From contig DVLL01000010.1 in NCBI GenBank assembly GCA_018715525.1, positions 28,221 to 92,220 of the forward strand: a DNA stretch of 64,000 nt. Direction: 5' to 3'. The position numbers and the translations under genes were made by a program. The notes under the pieces are model-generated. The model saw only the letters and a list, made by a program, of their open reading frames with translations, was not told the DNA's origin and searched no databases. Each line of letters opens with the position of its first letter. Within the stretch, counting starts at the first letter, position 1. The DNA is from Candidatus Faeciplasma pullistercoris (GTDB taxonomy: Bacteria; Bacillota; Clostridia; Oscillospirales; Ruminococcaceae). Below are positions 7,500-15,253 of the stretch, in pieces.

Positions 7500-9707
7500 T
7501 CAGGCGAGAGATATTACCGCTACGCTCACATCATCCCGCTGCTCTGTTCTCCTTGAAACGAAAGCCTCATGCGCGAGCTTAGAGGCTACTGCGTTTTCTC
7601 CTACATTTTTTTCGATGCAGATGCTTGACGCTATTCTTCCGGGATCTAGGCTGTCCGCTCCGTCGCTCAGCATGACAATAGCGTCGCCGGGTTTAATGGT
7701 GACCTCTGCTACATAGGGCAGACAGCCTTCGATTATTCCTATGGGGTAGCCTCCGGAAGCTATAATCTGCTGCTCTCCTTTTTCCGATATCGCTATGCTC
7801 TTTGCCGCGCCAAACTTTTTTATTACTGTTCTTCCGGTAAGAAGGTTAATCTGCGTCAGGTCTACTGTCGAGAAGCATTCCTCGGGGAAGGAGCAGCGCA
7901 TAAGCTCGGCGGAGAGTGAGATAGCGGAGTCGGGGCAGAAGCCTGACTCTATCAGCATTTTTATGTTTTTTGCCAGCGTTGTCGCGTAGCTTGCCGCCTC
8001 CTCGCCTGTTCCCATGCCGTCGCACAGGAGCAGGTACAGGTATTTACTGTTCTCAAATATACTGACGGAGTCGCCGGTGCAGCCTCCGGCTTCCTTGGGC
8101 AAGCTGCAGCTTCCCACCTTGGGTCTCAATCTGTTTACAGGCAGAAGCGTAAGCTTGAGCAGCTCTGGGGTTTGTATTCTTGAGCTCACCTCTACGCAGG
8201 TGTGCAGCCACCGTCCCGCGATCCTGCACAGCTTTTTTTCGTTGAGGCGGATTCCGCTCTTGAAATACATCTCGGCGCATCCTTCCGGATCGTATACGCA
8301 TTCTTCACAGGCTATTCCCGAATCATACAGCTCCTTTATCAGTCCTGCCGGAGCGGAGCTTTCGTCGGATGCATCGCGCAGGGATTTTCCGGCGGCTGCG
8401 AGCGCGGAGCGCAGACCTGAGCTTTTTGCTGATATCCTGCGTTCAGCCTCGGAAACATAGCTAAGCTTTCTTTTTGTTTCCTTTACCAGTCTTGCCGCGT
8501 CGTCTGCTCTTTGGCAGAAGGGGGCAAAATAGTCGCGCCCCACGTTTTTGAGCTCATCCAGACCTGCGAGCATTATCTGGGCGGTTTGTCTGCCGTCGTC
8601 GTAGCAGCCGGAGTGCGACTCGCACCCGACGCACAGACCTGTGTACACGCGCTCACCTACGCTTTCGGTCACGGAGTACTCGCCGGCGGGAAGCTGATCA
8701 AGAAGCTTATCCGCTCCGTCTGCCAGAAAACTCAGTCTGCCCGATATTCCGCAAGTGTGCTCGGCAAAATTGACAGGACGCACGTCCGCTGCCGGTATAG
8801 CCTTCTCAGGAATGATAAAGAACAGCGAAGCCGCAATAATCGCGGACAAAGCGGCTTCAAGGTCATAGCCTTCATCGCAGAAGAATGACAGAACACCGCC
8901 GCCAAGCAAAGTGTACAGACCAAGAAAAACTTTGCTTTTTCGTATTGCGTCCGGGCATAGGAGGATGAGTATGAGAGGATAAAGCATGTGAGACTCGGCG
9001 CTCATATCGCATAGCATAAGCCCAAGGGACGCCGATAGAGTAAATGAAAGGGCTTCCGCCCTGGAGTAGAGGCTCAGCGACAAAACAGCTGCTAAAAAGC
9101 AGAGGATAAGTCCCGGATTGACGGCGTAAAAGCTAAGTGAAGCCGCTCCGCAGACTATCAGAGAGGATATTGCAGCCATAGACACCGCGTCACCTGACCG
9201 GATATCGCTAAGCGAGCAGGTTTTAAACAGCTTGGCGGAAAACAGCACCGCTCCCATAAGCAGCGCGGAGCAGGCCGAGGCCTCCAGATAGTCTATAAGC
9301 TCTAAACCTGCTACTCTGCACTCGAGAAATCTCCCGGAGGCATATACTATTCCCGCGGCTATCGAGGCGGCAAGAGGATAGCGAAGACGGTTCACATTGT
9401 CAAACCAAAGCCTTACAAGAATTACGCAGACAGAAGAGGCGAGCGCCGCTACTTCCTCGGGAGTTATCCCGAATAACACCGCGCTTATAAGCCCTCCGAT
9501 TACCGAGGCTCCGCCCAGTGCTGCCGGAAGCACCGATGTTAAAGCGGCGACAAGCATGCCTTTTCCGCCCCATACGCTTGTCTGGGCGAGTACGGCTCCT
9601 GCAAAAGCACATACGGCGGCGTATGTAGTTTTTTTATGGTTAATTTTAGATATAAACTCCCAAACAGGCTTTAGAACACGGTTCGTAATTTTGTCCGATC
9701 CTTTCAT
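7500..9707 (-). CDS. spoIIE: Stage II sporulation protein E (SpoIIE phosphatase)
   Basis: Membrane serine phosphatase that dephosphorylates SpoIIAA-P in the forespore and so releases sigma-F. The 735 aa comprise a roughly 300-residue hydrophobic N-terminal region (about ten membrane segments), a central regulatory/FtsZ-interacting region, and a C-terminal PP2C-type phosphatase domain with metal-binding Asp motifs LLCDGMGTGEEA and MLSDGADSLDP. Its targets are encoded 5 kb away (spoIIAA-AB-sigF). Upstream there is an AT-rich promoter region and a Spo0A-box sequence, in line with Spo0A control of spoIIE in Bacillus. Length and architecture are standard. Confidence 0.95.
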   Translation of the reverse strand: MKGSDKITNRVLKPVWEFISKINHKKTTYAAVCAFAGAVLAQTSVWGGKGMLVAALTSVLPAALGGASVIGGLISAVLFGITPEEVAALASSVCVILVRLWFDNVNRLRYPLAASIAAGIVYASGRFLECRVAGLELIDYLEASACSALLMGAVLFSAKLFKTCSLSDIRSGDAVSMAAISSLIVCGAASLSFYAVNPGLILCFLAAVLSLSLYSRAEALSFTLSASLGLMLCDMSAESHMLYPLILILLCPDAIRKSKVFLGLYTLLGGGVLSFFCDEGYDLEAALSAIIAASLFFIIPEKAIPAADVRPVNFAEHTCGISGRLSFLADGADKLLDQLPAGEYSVTESVGERVYTGLCVGCESHSGCYDDGRQTAQIMLAGLDELKNVGRDYFAPFCQRADDAARLVKETKRKLSYVSEAERRISAKSSGLRSALAAAGKSLRDASDESSAPAGLIKELYDSGIACEECVYDPEGCAEMYFKSGIRLNEKKLCRIAGRWLHTCVEVSSRIQTPELLKLTLLPVNRLRPKVGSCSLPKEAGGCTGDSVSIFENSKYLYLLLCDGMGTGEEAASYATTLAKNIKMLIESGFCPDSAISLSAELMRCSFPEECFSTVDLTQINLLTGRTVIKKFGAAKSIAISEKGEQQIIASGGYPIGIIEGCLPYVAEVTIKPGDAIVMLSDGADSLDPGRIASSICIEKNVGENAVASKLAHEAFVSRRTEQRDDVSVAVISLA

Positions 9708-9771
9708 TTTTCACAGTCCCTTTCAAAAGATTTCATTCATAATAATTTTATATATACATTGACGCGCAAAC

Positions 9772-9778
9772 TGTCGAA
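9772..9778 (+). promoter_or_regulatory. Candidate Spo0A box upstream of spoIIE
   Basis: TGTCGAA (consensus TGNCGAA, in context CTGTCGAAAA) lies 65 bases upstream of the spoIIE ATG, just upstream of an AT-rich -10-like stretch (TATATATAAAAT on the minus strand). It is oriented opposite to the gene. A 7-mer can occur by chance; the location next to spoIIE is what makes it credible. Confidence 0.45.
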
Positions 9779-9800
9779 AACAGAATGGCAGCCGGTCGGC

Positions 9801-10070
9801 TCAACGCCGTCGGGCTGCCATAAAAGCGGGTGTTATTAAACAATAGCCGCAGAACCGTTCCATACGATTGCTTTTGTTCTTACCGTTGGTATAAGCTGAG
9901 TTTTTTAAAACAGCGATTACCTTTTCTATGACCTTTTTAACATATATCTTATATACTTTATCTGTATCATTTACGAGAACATCTACGGCGAGTCGTTCGT
10001 AACTGCGGTCTGATAATCCAAGAATACCCGCGCCGGTGTTTTCTAATCGGCTGAGGACTAAAAAAGCCAT
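9801..10070 (-). CDS. Small hypothetical ORF, doubtful
   Basis: An 89-codon open frame (MAFLVLSRLENTGAG...) that I do not recognise. It lacks a clear Shine-Dalgarno sequence, and the frame stays open upstream of its ATG for several codons, so it may be a fragment of a decayed gene. It has a basic, Lys-rich middle and a Cys pair (CGYC) near the end. Its 3' end runs into a TGGCAGCC / GGCTGCCA inverted repeat (9786-9793 and 9813-9820). It is divergent from the XRE regulator and may belong to the same small acquired island. Confidence 0.22.
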   Translation of the reverse strand: MAFLVLSRLENTGAGILGLSDRSYERLAVDVLVNDTDKVYKIYVKKVIEKVIAVLKNSAYTNGKNKSNRMERFCGYCLITPAFMAARRR

Positions 10071-10154
10071 TCTGCTATGCCTACGCAGCCACGTCCGGCA
10101 GGATTAAAAGGAACGGCTCGATCATACGGACTTGCTTTTGTCACAGAATATTAA

Positions 10155-10193
10155 ATCCCAAAACGGGATATTTTTATTATACCGTTTTGGGAT
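10155..10193. promoter_or_regulatory. 12-bp perfect inverted repeat, likely operator of the XRE regulator
   Basis: ATCCCAAAACGG (10155-10166) and its exact complement CCGTTTTGGGAT (10182-10193) flank a 15-base AT-rich spacer, immediately upstream of the small XRE gene. The left arm also contains an internal TCCC-N5-GGGA dyad. Size and position fit an autoregulatory operator overlapping the regulator's promoter. Confidence 0.6.
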
Positions 10194-10216
10194 AATTATG
10201 TCAAGGGGTGATTATA

Positions 10217-10426
10217 TTGTTTCGCTTAAGGGACGTCAGAAAAGAGCGTGGGATATCCCAGCTCAAGCTGGCAATGGATTTGAATATGACGCAGAATACC
10301 ATAAGCAGGTATGAAACATGCACACGGGAGGCAGATTACAAGACGCTGATTATTTTTGCGGACTATTTTGATGTGTCGGTCGATTATTTGCTTGGCCGCA
10401 CAGATAATCCGAAAACAAACAGATAG
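10217..10426 (+). CDS. Small XRE/Cro-CI family transcriptional regulator
   Basis: A 69-aa protein consisting almost only of an HTH_3 domain: LRDVRKERGISQLKLAMDLNMTQNTISRYE is the classic helix-turn-helix, followed by the common FADYFDVSVDYLLGRTD tail. The TTG at 10217 is chosen because AAGGGGTG lies six bases before it; a GTG at 10208 in the same frame would overlap that ribosome site. It lies directly after the 12-bp inverted repeat and probably represses itself. Its end converges on the cotJ terminator. Such stand-alone XRE proteins are often remnants or controllers of mobile islands; its targets are unknown. Confidence 0.8.
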   Translation: MFRLRDVRKERGISQLKLAMDLNMTQNTISRYETCTREADYKTLIIFADYFDVSVDYLLGRTDNPKTNR

Positions 10427-10435
10427 CTGCTTAGG

Positions 10436-10473
10436 CATAAAATAAAACGGGCATACCGCTTGGGATTTGCCCG
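10436..10473 (-). terminator. Terminator of the cotJ operon
   Basis: On the minus strand CGGGCA (10473-10468) pairs with TGCCCG (10453-10448), followed by TTTTATTTTATG. It sits just after the cotJC stop and between two converging genes. Confidence 0.7.
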
Positions 10474-10486
10474 ATTTATACATTCC

Positions 10487-11083
10487 TTATTTGTCGAAGC
10501 TCGGGTTAAAGGCGTAGAAGTTCTTAGAATCAAGCTGATCGGTCACGAGTCTCATGGCTTCTCCGAAGCGCTGGAAGTGGACGATCTCTCTTTCACGCAA
10601 AAACTTGATTACGTCACGAACGTCAGGGTCGTCTACCAGCCTTAGAATATTGTCATATGAAAGTCTGGCTTTTTGCTCAGCGGCCATATCCTCGGTGAGG
10701 TCTGCGAGCGGATCGCCGGTTGACTGGAAGGTTTGAGCCGAGAACGGTACGCCTGACGCGGCTATGGGGTAGAGCCCTGCGGTATGGTCTACAAAGTAGG
10801 TGTCAAAGCCTGATTCCTTGATTTCCTTCATGGAAAGATTTCTTGTGAGCTGATAAACTATCGAGCATATCATTTCGATATGTCCAAGCTCCTCGGTTCC
10901 GATATCGTTTAATATCGCCTTGACCTCAGAGCAGGGCGCGGTATATCTCTGTGACAGGTACCTTGTCGCAGCGCCAAGCTCGCCGTCCGGACCGCCGAAC
11001 TGTGTTATGATTATTTTAGCAGTTGCGGGATTTGGAGTTTTAATTTTTACAGGATATTGAAGCTTCTTTTCATATTGCCACAT
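10487..11083 (-). CDS. cotJC: Spore coat protein CotJC (manganese-catalase-like)
   Basis: A 198-aa member of the Mn-catalase/CotJC family of ferritin-like four-helix proteins that build the inner spore coat. The opening MWQYEKKLQYPVKI and the motifs GGPDGELGAATRYLSQRY, IGTEELGHIEMI (metal-ligand Glu/His) and REREIVHFQRFGEAM (second Glu/His pair) are typical. Last gene of cotJA-cotJB-cotJC, two bases after cotJB. Expected expression is in the mother cell under sigma-E. Whether it acts as a catalase is not shown by sequence alone, although the metal ligands appear intact. Confidence 0.94.
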   Translation of the reverse strand: MWQYEKKLQYPVKIKTPNPATAKIIITQFGGPDGELGAATRYLSQRYTAPCSEVKAILNDIGTEELGHIEMICSIVYQLTRNLSMKEIKESGFDTYFVDHTAGLYPIAASGVPFSAQTFQSTGDPLADLTEDMAAEQKARLSYDNILRLVDDPDVRDVIKFLREREIVHFQRFGEAMRLVTDQLDSKNFYAFNPSFDK

Positions 11084-11085
11084 AG

Positions 11086-11361
11086 CTATGCCTCCTCATA
11101 TGCGCAGATTTCCCAGGGCCATGGGGTTTTTGCCCATTTCCAGGCACTTGAATTTGCGTCCGAGCTGATTGTAAGGGGCCCGTATTTCTCCTCGTATGCG
11201 GCTTTTGCCTCCGAGCAGAGGGCTTTGTACTTGTTGTAATATTCCAATGCCTCGCGGCAGTCGGGATGAGTGTCCAAAAACAAAGACGCTTCAGTCACGG
11301 CGAAAGAGTAGACCTGAACAGTCTTTAGCATCTTCTCTTTGTTTGTAGTTGTTTCTGCCAT
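11086..11361 (-). CDS. cotJB: Spore coat protein CotJB
   Basis: A 91-aa protein of the CotJB domain family (DUF in the spore coat cluster), recognised by VQVYSFAVTEASLFLDTHPDCREALEYY and the C-terminal NSSAWKWAKTPWPWEI. It is needed, with CotJA, for CotJC assembly in Bacillus. It lies between cotJA (4-base gap) and cotJC (2-base gap), so the three are translated from one message. Normal length, no anomalies. Confidence 0.92.
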   Translation of the reverse strand: MAETTTNKEKMLKTVQVYSFAVTEASLFLDTHPDCREALEYYNKYKALCSEAKAAYEEKYGPLTISSDANSSAWKWAKTPWPWEICAYEEA

Positions 11362-11365
11362 TTTT

Positions 11366-11581
11366 TTACGCCCTTTCTCCGATAAACGGTTTATCTAACT
11401 CTTCAAAAATCGTTCCTCTGTCTATACCTACAACCGGGTCATATACCTTCTGCCAGCTCTGGTATGGAACATAGAGCATTGCCGGAGGCATGTTCTTTGG
11501 CAGAGCAGTTGAAGGCTGCGAGCAGCATAGTCCCGGCTCATTTTTCACCGTCGGGTTAAGAACTATATCTGTAATATTCAT
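11366..11581 (-). CDS. cotJA: Spore coat-associated protein CotJA
   Basis: A 71-aa proline-rich protein; PPAMLYVPYQSWQKVYDPVVGIDRGTIFEELDKPF is the CotJA signature. First gene of the cotJ operon. The start ATG is preceded by AAAAGGAGTAATAG. A sequence resembling a sigma-E promoter (GCATAAAA, 14 bases, then TATACACA) lies about 30-60 bases upstream on the minus strand, but the match to the -10 consensus is imperfect. Confidence 0.9.
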   Translation of the reverse strand: MNITDIVLNPTVKNEPGLCCSQPSTALPKNMPPAMLYVPYQSWQKVYDPVVGIDRGTIFEELDKPFIGERA

Positions 11582-12311
11582 ATATTACTATTACTCCTTT
11601 TCAGCAATATGTGTATACTTGCATATTGCGGTTTTATGCTTTGCCGATGTATAAGCCATCGGTAGTACAAATTATGCACGAGCTGTATGCGTGGTTACAG
11701 ACGACGGACAAATGCTCTTACAGAAAGGGAAAATCAAATATATTTAGGGCAGGACAGAGATCCGACAAAAACGGCATATTAAAATGAATTAGTACGGCAT
11801 TGCTGATACAAGTGTAATGGTATGAGCGAAATCGAAGCAGAATATATTTTATATTGACGGCGTTATGAAACATGTTTATACTTTTTAAATTTAGCTCGGG
11901 TTGGCGTTTTGACAGCTTGCAGCTGCGTAATGTCAAAAAAACAGCCGGGATGAGCGTAGGACAGCTTTCCCGACTGATAAGTGCAGAAATTTTAAATATG
12001 TTTTTAATACGAAGGCGTGACATGACCGCCCCTTGGAGCCTAAAGGCTGTCCAAAAGGTTGCTTGGTTTCAAATATTAACAGACGTATATAGGCGATATT
12101 TGTCGCCTTTTTTACAGTCGTTTTTGCTTTCGACATATGCTTAAAAATGTAAATATAAATAATGCGCCTGCCCGATAAAAGCAGAGTATGAGCGTATGCG
12201 GAGCAGAGTGAATCAGAGACGCCGACATATCGGGGACTTGGGATTTGCAAAAAATATGCCGCGTTTGTCCGGGTTATAATATATAACCGGCACATTTGCG
12301 GCATTATTTTC
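11582..12311. other. 730-base gap without a convincing gene
   Basis: Only short, family-less open frames on both strands. What can be seen: a short hairpin with a T-run on the plus strand (12092-12113) and, at 12257-12303, a long imperfect palindrome in which ATGCCGC pairs with GCGGCAT around an inner CCGG-TTAT / ATAACCGG stem, followed by TATTTT. The region may hold an unrecognised small RNA or decayed sequence. Confidence 0.5.
12092..12113 (+). terminator. Orphan terminator-like hairpin
   Basis: GGCGA (12092-12096) pairs with TCGCC (12103-12107), followed by six T residues. No plus-strand gene precedes it, so it may end an unannotated transcript from the 11.6-12.1 kb gap. Confidence 0.4.
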
Positions 12312-12348
12312 AAAATAAAAAGCTGAACCCATACGAAACGGATTCAGC
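12312..12348 (-). terminator. Terminator of tRNA-Ala
   Basis: On the minus strand GCTGAATCC pairs with GGGTTCAGC (one G-U), followed by TTTTTATTTTG, seven bases past the encoded CCA of the tRNA. Confidence 0.8.
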
Positions 12349-12354
12349 ATACCT

Positions 12355-12430
12355 TGGTGGAGCATACGGGATTCGAACCCGTGACCTCCACACTGCCAGT
12401 GTGGCGCGCTCCCAACTGCGCCAATACCCC
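12355..12430 (-). tRNA. tRNA-Ala (anticodon GGC)
   Basis: A complete 76-nt cloverleaf on the minus strand: acceptor GGGGTAT with ATGCTCC, D arm GCGC-GCGC, anticodon stem CCACA/TGTGG holding loop CTGGCAG (anticodon GGC, reads GCC/GCU), T arm ACGGG TTCGAAT CCCGT, discriminator A and an encoded CCA. It stands alone with its own terminator. Confidence 0.95.
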
Positions 12431-12692
12431 AAAACATGGACTTATTATACCACGGTCAATTTAAAAAATCAAGTACTTTGAAGAACTTTTTTACGGCTTC
12501 CTGCAACAAACAGAAGCTCAGTTTGTTTTTTTCTGCTATGTACAATGTACGGCGTTATTTTTGTAAAAATACAGGTCAAAAGGCGGCAAAAAGGGAAAAT
12601 CCGGCCGCGCCGTCACTTTATATACCTTATGCTCCCCGGTGTCATCTATAATATAGTGACCTTAAATTGCGGTAGCCTTGTCTTATCGGCTT

Positions 12693-13391
12693 CTACACCT
12701 GACGTTCCCTTTTTGTAAGTATACTTATGTCGCCATTGAGTATTGTTCTTGCGCCGTCTCTGCCTACTACCACATGATCGATTAGGGTTATACCGAGTTC
12801 TCTGAGCAATCTTTGCAGATTCATTGTCACAGAGTAGTCTTCCTTTGACGGCTCGCAGTTTGATTTAGGGTGGTTGTGCGAAAGTATACACTGGTTACAG
12901 CCTGACTTTATCACGGTTTCTACTATCTTTCTCGGGCTGCATGCCACCGAACCGGGGTCGCCGGAAGACAATTTGCTGTTGAGTACGATATTCATCATAT
13001 CGTCAACGCATACAAGCCGCGTTTCCTCTACGGTGACTCCGTAAAACTGAGCTATAAAGAACCTGCACATATCTTGGCTGGACTTAAGCTTTACTCCCTC
13101 GAACGCAGATGTGGCGTACCGGGCATATAGCTGCGGTATGAGCTTTATTAACGTGGCGGAGTTTTCTCCTATGCCTTTAACTGTCTGCAATTCGTCAAAG
13201 CCGGCGTTGAATACGCCTGCGATAGAGCCAAACCTGTCTAAAAGGTTGTGAGCATACACATTTGTGTCAGCCTGAGGTATCGAGAAAAACAGGAGCAGCT
13301 CAAGCACCTGATGAGGCTGCATATACTCAAGACCGTTTTTGAGAAACTGGTCGCGTAGTCTTTTTCTGTGACCCTTGTGCGGATTATCCAT
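12693..13391 (-). CDS. radC: RadC-family JAB-domain protein
   Basis: A 232-aa protein of the RadC/YsnR family. The N-terminal half (about 1-95) holds a UPF0758 helix-hairpin-helix region (LQTVKGIGENSATLIKL), and the C-terminal half (about 110-225) is a JAB1/MPN metalloprotease-fold domain with the zinc motif LSHNHPKSNCEPSKED. Despite the historic name, a direct role in DNA repair is not supported in most bacteria; the true function is unresolved. It opens with MDNPHKGHRKRLRDQFL, typical of clostridial members. Monocistronic as far as can be seen. Confidence 0.9.
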   Translation of the reverse strand: MDNPHKGHRKRLRDQFLKNGLEYMQPHQVLELLLFFSIPQADTNVYAHNLLDRFGSIAGVFNAGFDELQTVKGIGENSATLIKLIPQLYARYATSAFEGVKLKSSQDMCRFFIAQFYGVTVEETRLVCVDDMMNIVLNSKLSSGDPGSVACSPRKIVETVIKSGCNQCILSHNHPKSNCEPSKEDYSVTMNLQRLLRELGITLIDHVVVGRDGARTILNGDISILTKRERQV

Positions 13392-13563
13392 AACAGCACC
13401 AACCCTTTTTATTTAATTATATACCATATAACGCGTGCTGTCTATACGGTTGCAGCTACAATTTTTGAAATAATGATTTTGATCAGGTTAAAATTATTGA
13501 ATTAAAATTCAAACTTAAGAAATCATATTATTTTGATATAACGACCGTTTTGCGTAAAGCGAA

Positions 13564-13586
13564 GCCGGCAGGGGATACCTGCCGGC
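13564..13586 (-). terminator. Hairpin after spoIIA operon
   Basis: A strong GCCGGCAGG / CCTGCCGGC stem with a 5-nt loop lies 52 bases after the sigF stop. On the minus strand the following bases (TTCGCTTTACG) are only moderately U-rich; on the plus strand GTATTTTG follows. Confidence 0.4.
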
Positions 13587-13638
13587 GTATTTTGTATCTG
13601 GTATAGAATATAAATCTGCATGACAGCCTGCGTTTTAT

Positions 13639-14313
13639 TCACAGCTTGCTCCTTAGAAATTCAAGCAGCTTTTTTTCCCTCCTTGAGACCTGTACCTGAG
13701 TCATTCCGAGCCTGTCCGCCGTTTGCTGCTGGGTCATATTCTTAAAGAACCTGCAGTATATAAGCTGCCTGTCAGCTTCGCAAAGAGAGGACAGCACCTG
13801 ATGCAGGGCAAGGTTATCGGTTATTTTAGTGTCCGGAGGTTCTACCGGAATGTCGGTCTGTGGCTTATCGCTGTCCTCGGAGGAGGTAAGACTGACAGTA
13901 GGCATGCTGACTGAGAGAGCCTCTATCACTTCAAACCTTTCAAGACCGGTGAGCTCGCACAGCTCGTCTATGCAAGGCTGTCTGCCCGAGCTTTTTTCAA
14001 ATTGTTCGCATAGGCGGGATATGTGAAGAGAGCGCTCCTTTATGGCGCGGGATACCTTGACCGCGCCTCCATCCCTGAAAAGCCTGCGTATCTCTCCTAA
14101 GATCACCGGCACAGCATAGGTCGAGAACCTGACGCCGCGTTCCGGGTCAAACGCCTTTACCGCCTTGACAAGACCCACGCAGCCCGCACTGTATAATTCG
14201 TCATATTCTATTCCCTTGCCTCGAAACCGACCGGCGCAAAGCCTTACCAGCCCAAGGTTGCCCTCTACCGTTATTTCCTCGTTTTCTGAAAAAGTCTCGC
14301 TTTTTGTGAACAT
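13639..14313 (-). CDS. sigF: Forespore RNA polymerase sigma factor SigF
   Basis: The first forespore-specific sigma factor, held inactive by SpoIIAB. Sigma-70 regions 2 (AGCVGLVKAVKAFDPERGVRFSTYA, the -10 binding part), 3 (LSREL-like helices at VSRAIKERSLHISRL) and 4 (LSSLCEADRQLIYCRFFKNMTQQQTADRLGMTQVQVSR) are all present. The open frame extends further upstream, but the upstream residues overlap spoIIAB and have no family resemblance. The ATG at 14311-14313 gives 224 aa, a little shorter than the 255 aa of Bacillus SigF at the N-terminus. Third gene of the spoIIA operon. The exact start is less certain than the identity. Confidence 0.92.
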   Translation of the reverse strand: MFTKSETFSENEEITVEGNLGLVRLCAGRFRGKGIEYDELYSAGCVGLVKAVKAFDPERGVRFSTYAVPVILGEIRRLFRDGGAVKVSRAIKERSLHISRLCEQFEKSSGRQPCIDELCELTGLERFEVIEALSVSMPTVSLTSSEDSDKPQTDIPVEPPDTKITDNLALHQVLSSLCEADRQLIYCRFFKNMTQQQTADRLGMTQVQVSRREKKLLEFLRSKL

Positions 14314-14330
14314 CTTCCACCCATTCTCGA

Positions 14331-14774
14331 CTACTCTATCCTTGTGCGAAGCCTTTTTGTCAGGGTCACGGTAGTGCCGCAGCCCGGTCTGCTTCTGACC
14401 TTGACGCTGTCGCAAAAGCTTTCCATTACCGAAAAACCAAGTCCGGAGCGTTCCTCGTCGGCGAGAGTGGTGAAAAGGGGCTCCATTGCCTTTTTTACAT
14501 CCTCTATTCCGCAGCCGTGATCCTTGATTTTTATGTATATCAGTCCATCCGGAAACGCCTTCGCGCTAAGCTCGATATCGCCGACTTCATTTCGATAGGC
14601 GTGGACTATGCAGTTTGTGACAGCCTCGCTTACGGCTGTCTTTATGTCGCTCAGCTCGTCTATCCTCGGGTCGTACAGTCCAATAAATCCGGATATAGCC
14701 AGCCTCGCATACTTTTCGTTTACCGAAAGTGAGGGGAATTTAAGCTTTATTTCGTTGACCGGCTTTCTAACCAT
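14331..14774 (-). CDS. spoIIAB: Anti-sigma F factor and kinase SpoIIAB
   Basis: GHKL-fold serine kinase that binds SigF and phosphorylates SpoIIAA. ATP-binding boxes are visible: N-box SEAVTNCIVHAYRN, G1 box KIKDHGCGIEDV, and G2 region EERSGLGFSVMES. The start chosen is the ATG at 14772-14774, with AAGGTG six bases upstream; this gives 147 aa and an 8-base overlap with spoIIAA, the arrangement expected for coupled translation of an anti-sigma factor and its antagonist. An ATG 21 bases earlier is possible but lacks a good ribosome site. Confidence 0.94.
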   Translation of the reverse strand: MVRKPVNEIKLKFPSLSVNEKYARLAISGFIGLYDPRIDELSDIKTAVSEAVTNCIVHAYRNEVGDIELSAKAFPDGLIYIKIKDHGCGIEDVKKAMEPLFTTLADEERSGLGFSVMESFCDSVKVRSRPGCGTTVTLTKRLRTRIE

Positions 14775-15123
14775 TTTTTTCACCTTGCCTTTCATCAGCT
14801 GTAACGCTGTTCCTTTGCGGCATGTCTGCCAGCTTGTCCATTCCTGCCATAAGCATAACCTTTTCTATATACTCAGGCATGTTTGTCAGCTCCACGCTTC
14901 CGCCCGACAGCTTCATGTTTTTGTATCTTCCCATCACCAGCCCTATCCCGGAGCTGTCCATGAATGTGACGCCGGAAAAGTCGAGCCTCAAAATTTTCGG
15001 CTTGTGGTCGCTTATGGCGGTGTCTATGTCCATTCTCAGCCACCTCGCCGAGTGGTGATCTATTTCTCCTGTGAGTCTGCACATAAGAACCCCATGTTCC
15101 GGGGAGTCAATGTATACTGCCAC
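14767..15123 (-). CDS. spoIIAA: Anti-anti-sigma factor SpoIIAA
   Basis: A STAS-domain protein of 118 aa that, when dephosphorylated by SpoIIE, displaces SigF from SpoIIAB. The phosphorylated serine sits in the conserved FMDSSGIGLVMGRYK motif. The start is GTG (15121-15123) behind a strong AAGGAGG. First gene of spoIIAA-spoIIAB-sigF, divergent from hrcA. The upstream region contains an inverted pair of Spo0A-box-like sequences and a sigma-H-like -10. Confidence 0.95.
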   Translation of the reverse strand: MAVYIDSPEHGVLMCRLTGEIDHHSARWLRMDIDTAISDHKPKILRLDFSGVTFMDSSGIGLVMGRYKNMKLSGGSVELTNMPEYIEKVMLMAGMDKLADMPQRNSVTADERQGEKNG

Positions 15124-15153
15124 TCTTAAAACCTCCTTGCGCTGTTTTTATAA

Positions 15154-15186
15154 ATTCTACAGCGACAAAATAGCGAATTTTGTCGC
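15154..15186 (-). promoter_or_regulatory. spoIIA control region: inverted Spo0A-like boxes and sigma-H-like -10
   Basis: GCGACAAAAT (15162-15171) and ATTTTGTCGC (15177-15186) form a perfect 10-bp inverted repeat with a 5-base spacer. Each arm contains TTTTGTCG, close to the extended Spo0A box TTTGTCGAA. Directly next to it on the minus strand is GTAGAAT (15160-15154), which fits the sigma-H -10 pattern RnnGAAT. In Bacillus the spoIIA operon is read by sigma-H and activated by Spo0A-P, so the layout is plausible. Confidence 0.45.
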
Positions 15187-15220
15187 AGTGAGAAATACAA
15201 AAAATTTTTTTGAAAACCCC

Positions 15221-15248
15221 TTGACATTTCGAAAATTTTGGGTATACT
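15221..15248 (+). promoter_or_regulatory. Sigma-A promoter of the hrcA-dnaJ operon
   Basis: TTGACA (15221-15226), 16 bases, TATACT (15243-15248). The CIRCE operator follows five bases later, so bound HrcA would cover the transcription start. Confidence 0.85.
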
Positions 15249-15253
15249 ATATT

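Noticed and set aside
9786..9820. CRISPR-like or REP-like repeat at TGGCAGCC/GGCTGCCA
   Set aside because: Only a single inverted repeat, no further copies seen in the window.
11933..12313. 126-codon minus-strand frame in the cotJ-tRNA gap
   Set aside because: No ribosome site, odd composition, crosses a terminator-like hairpin and a palindrome; no family resemblance.
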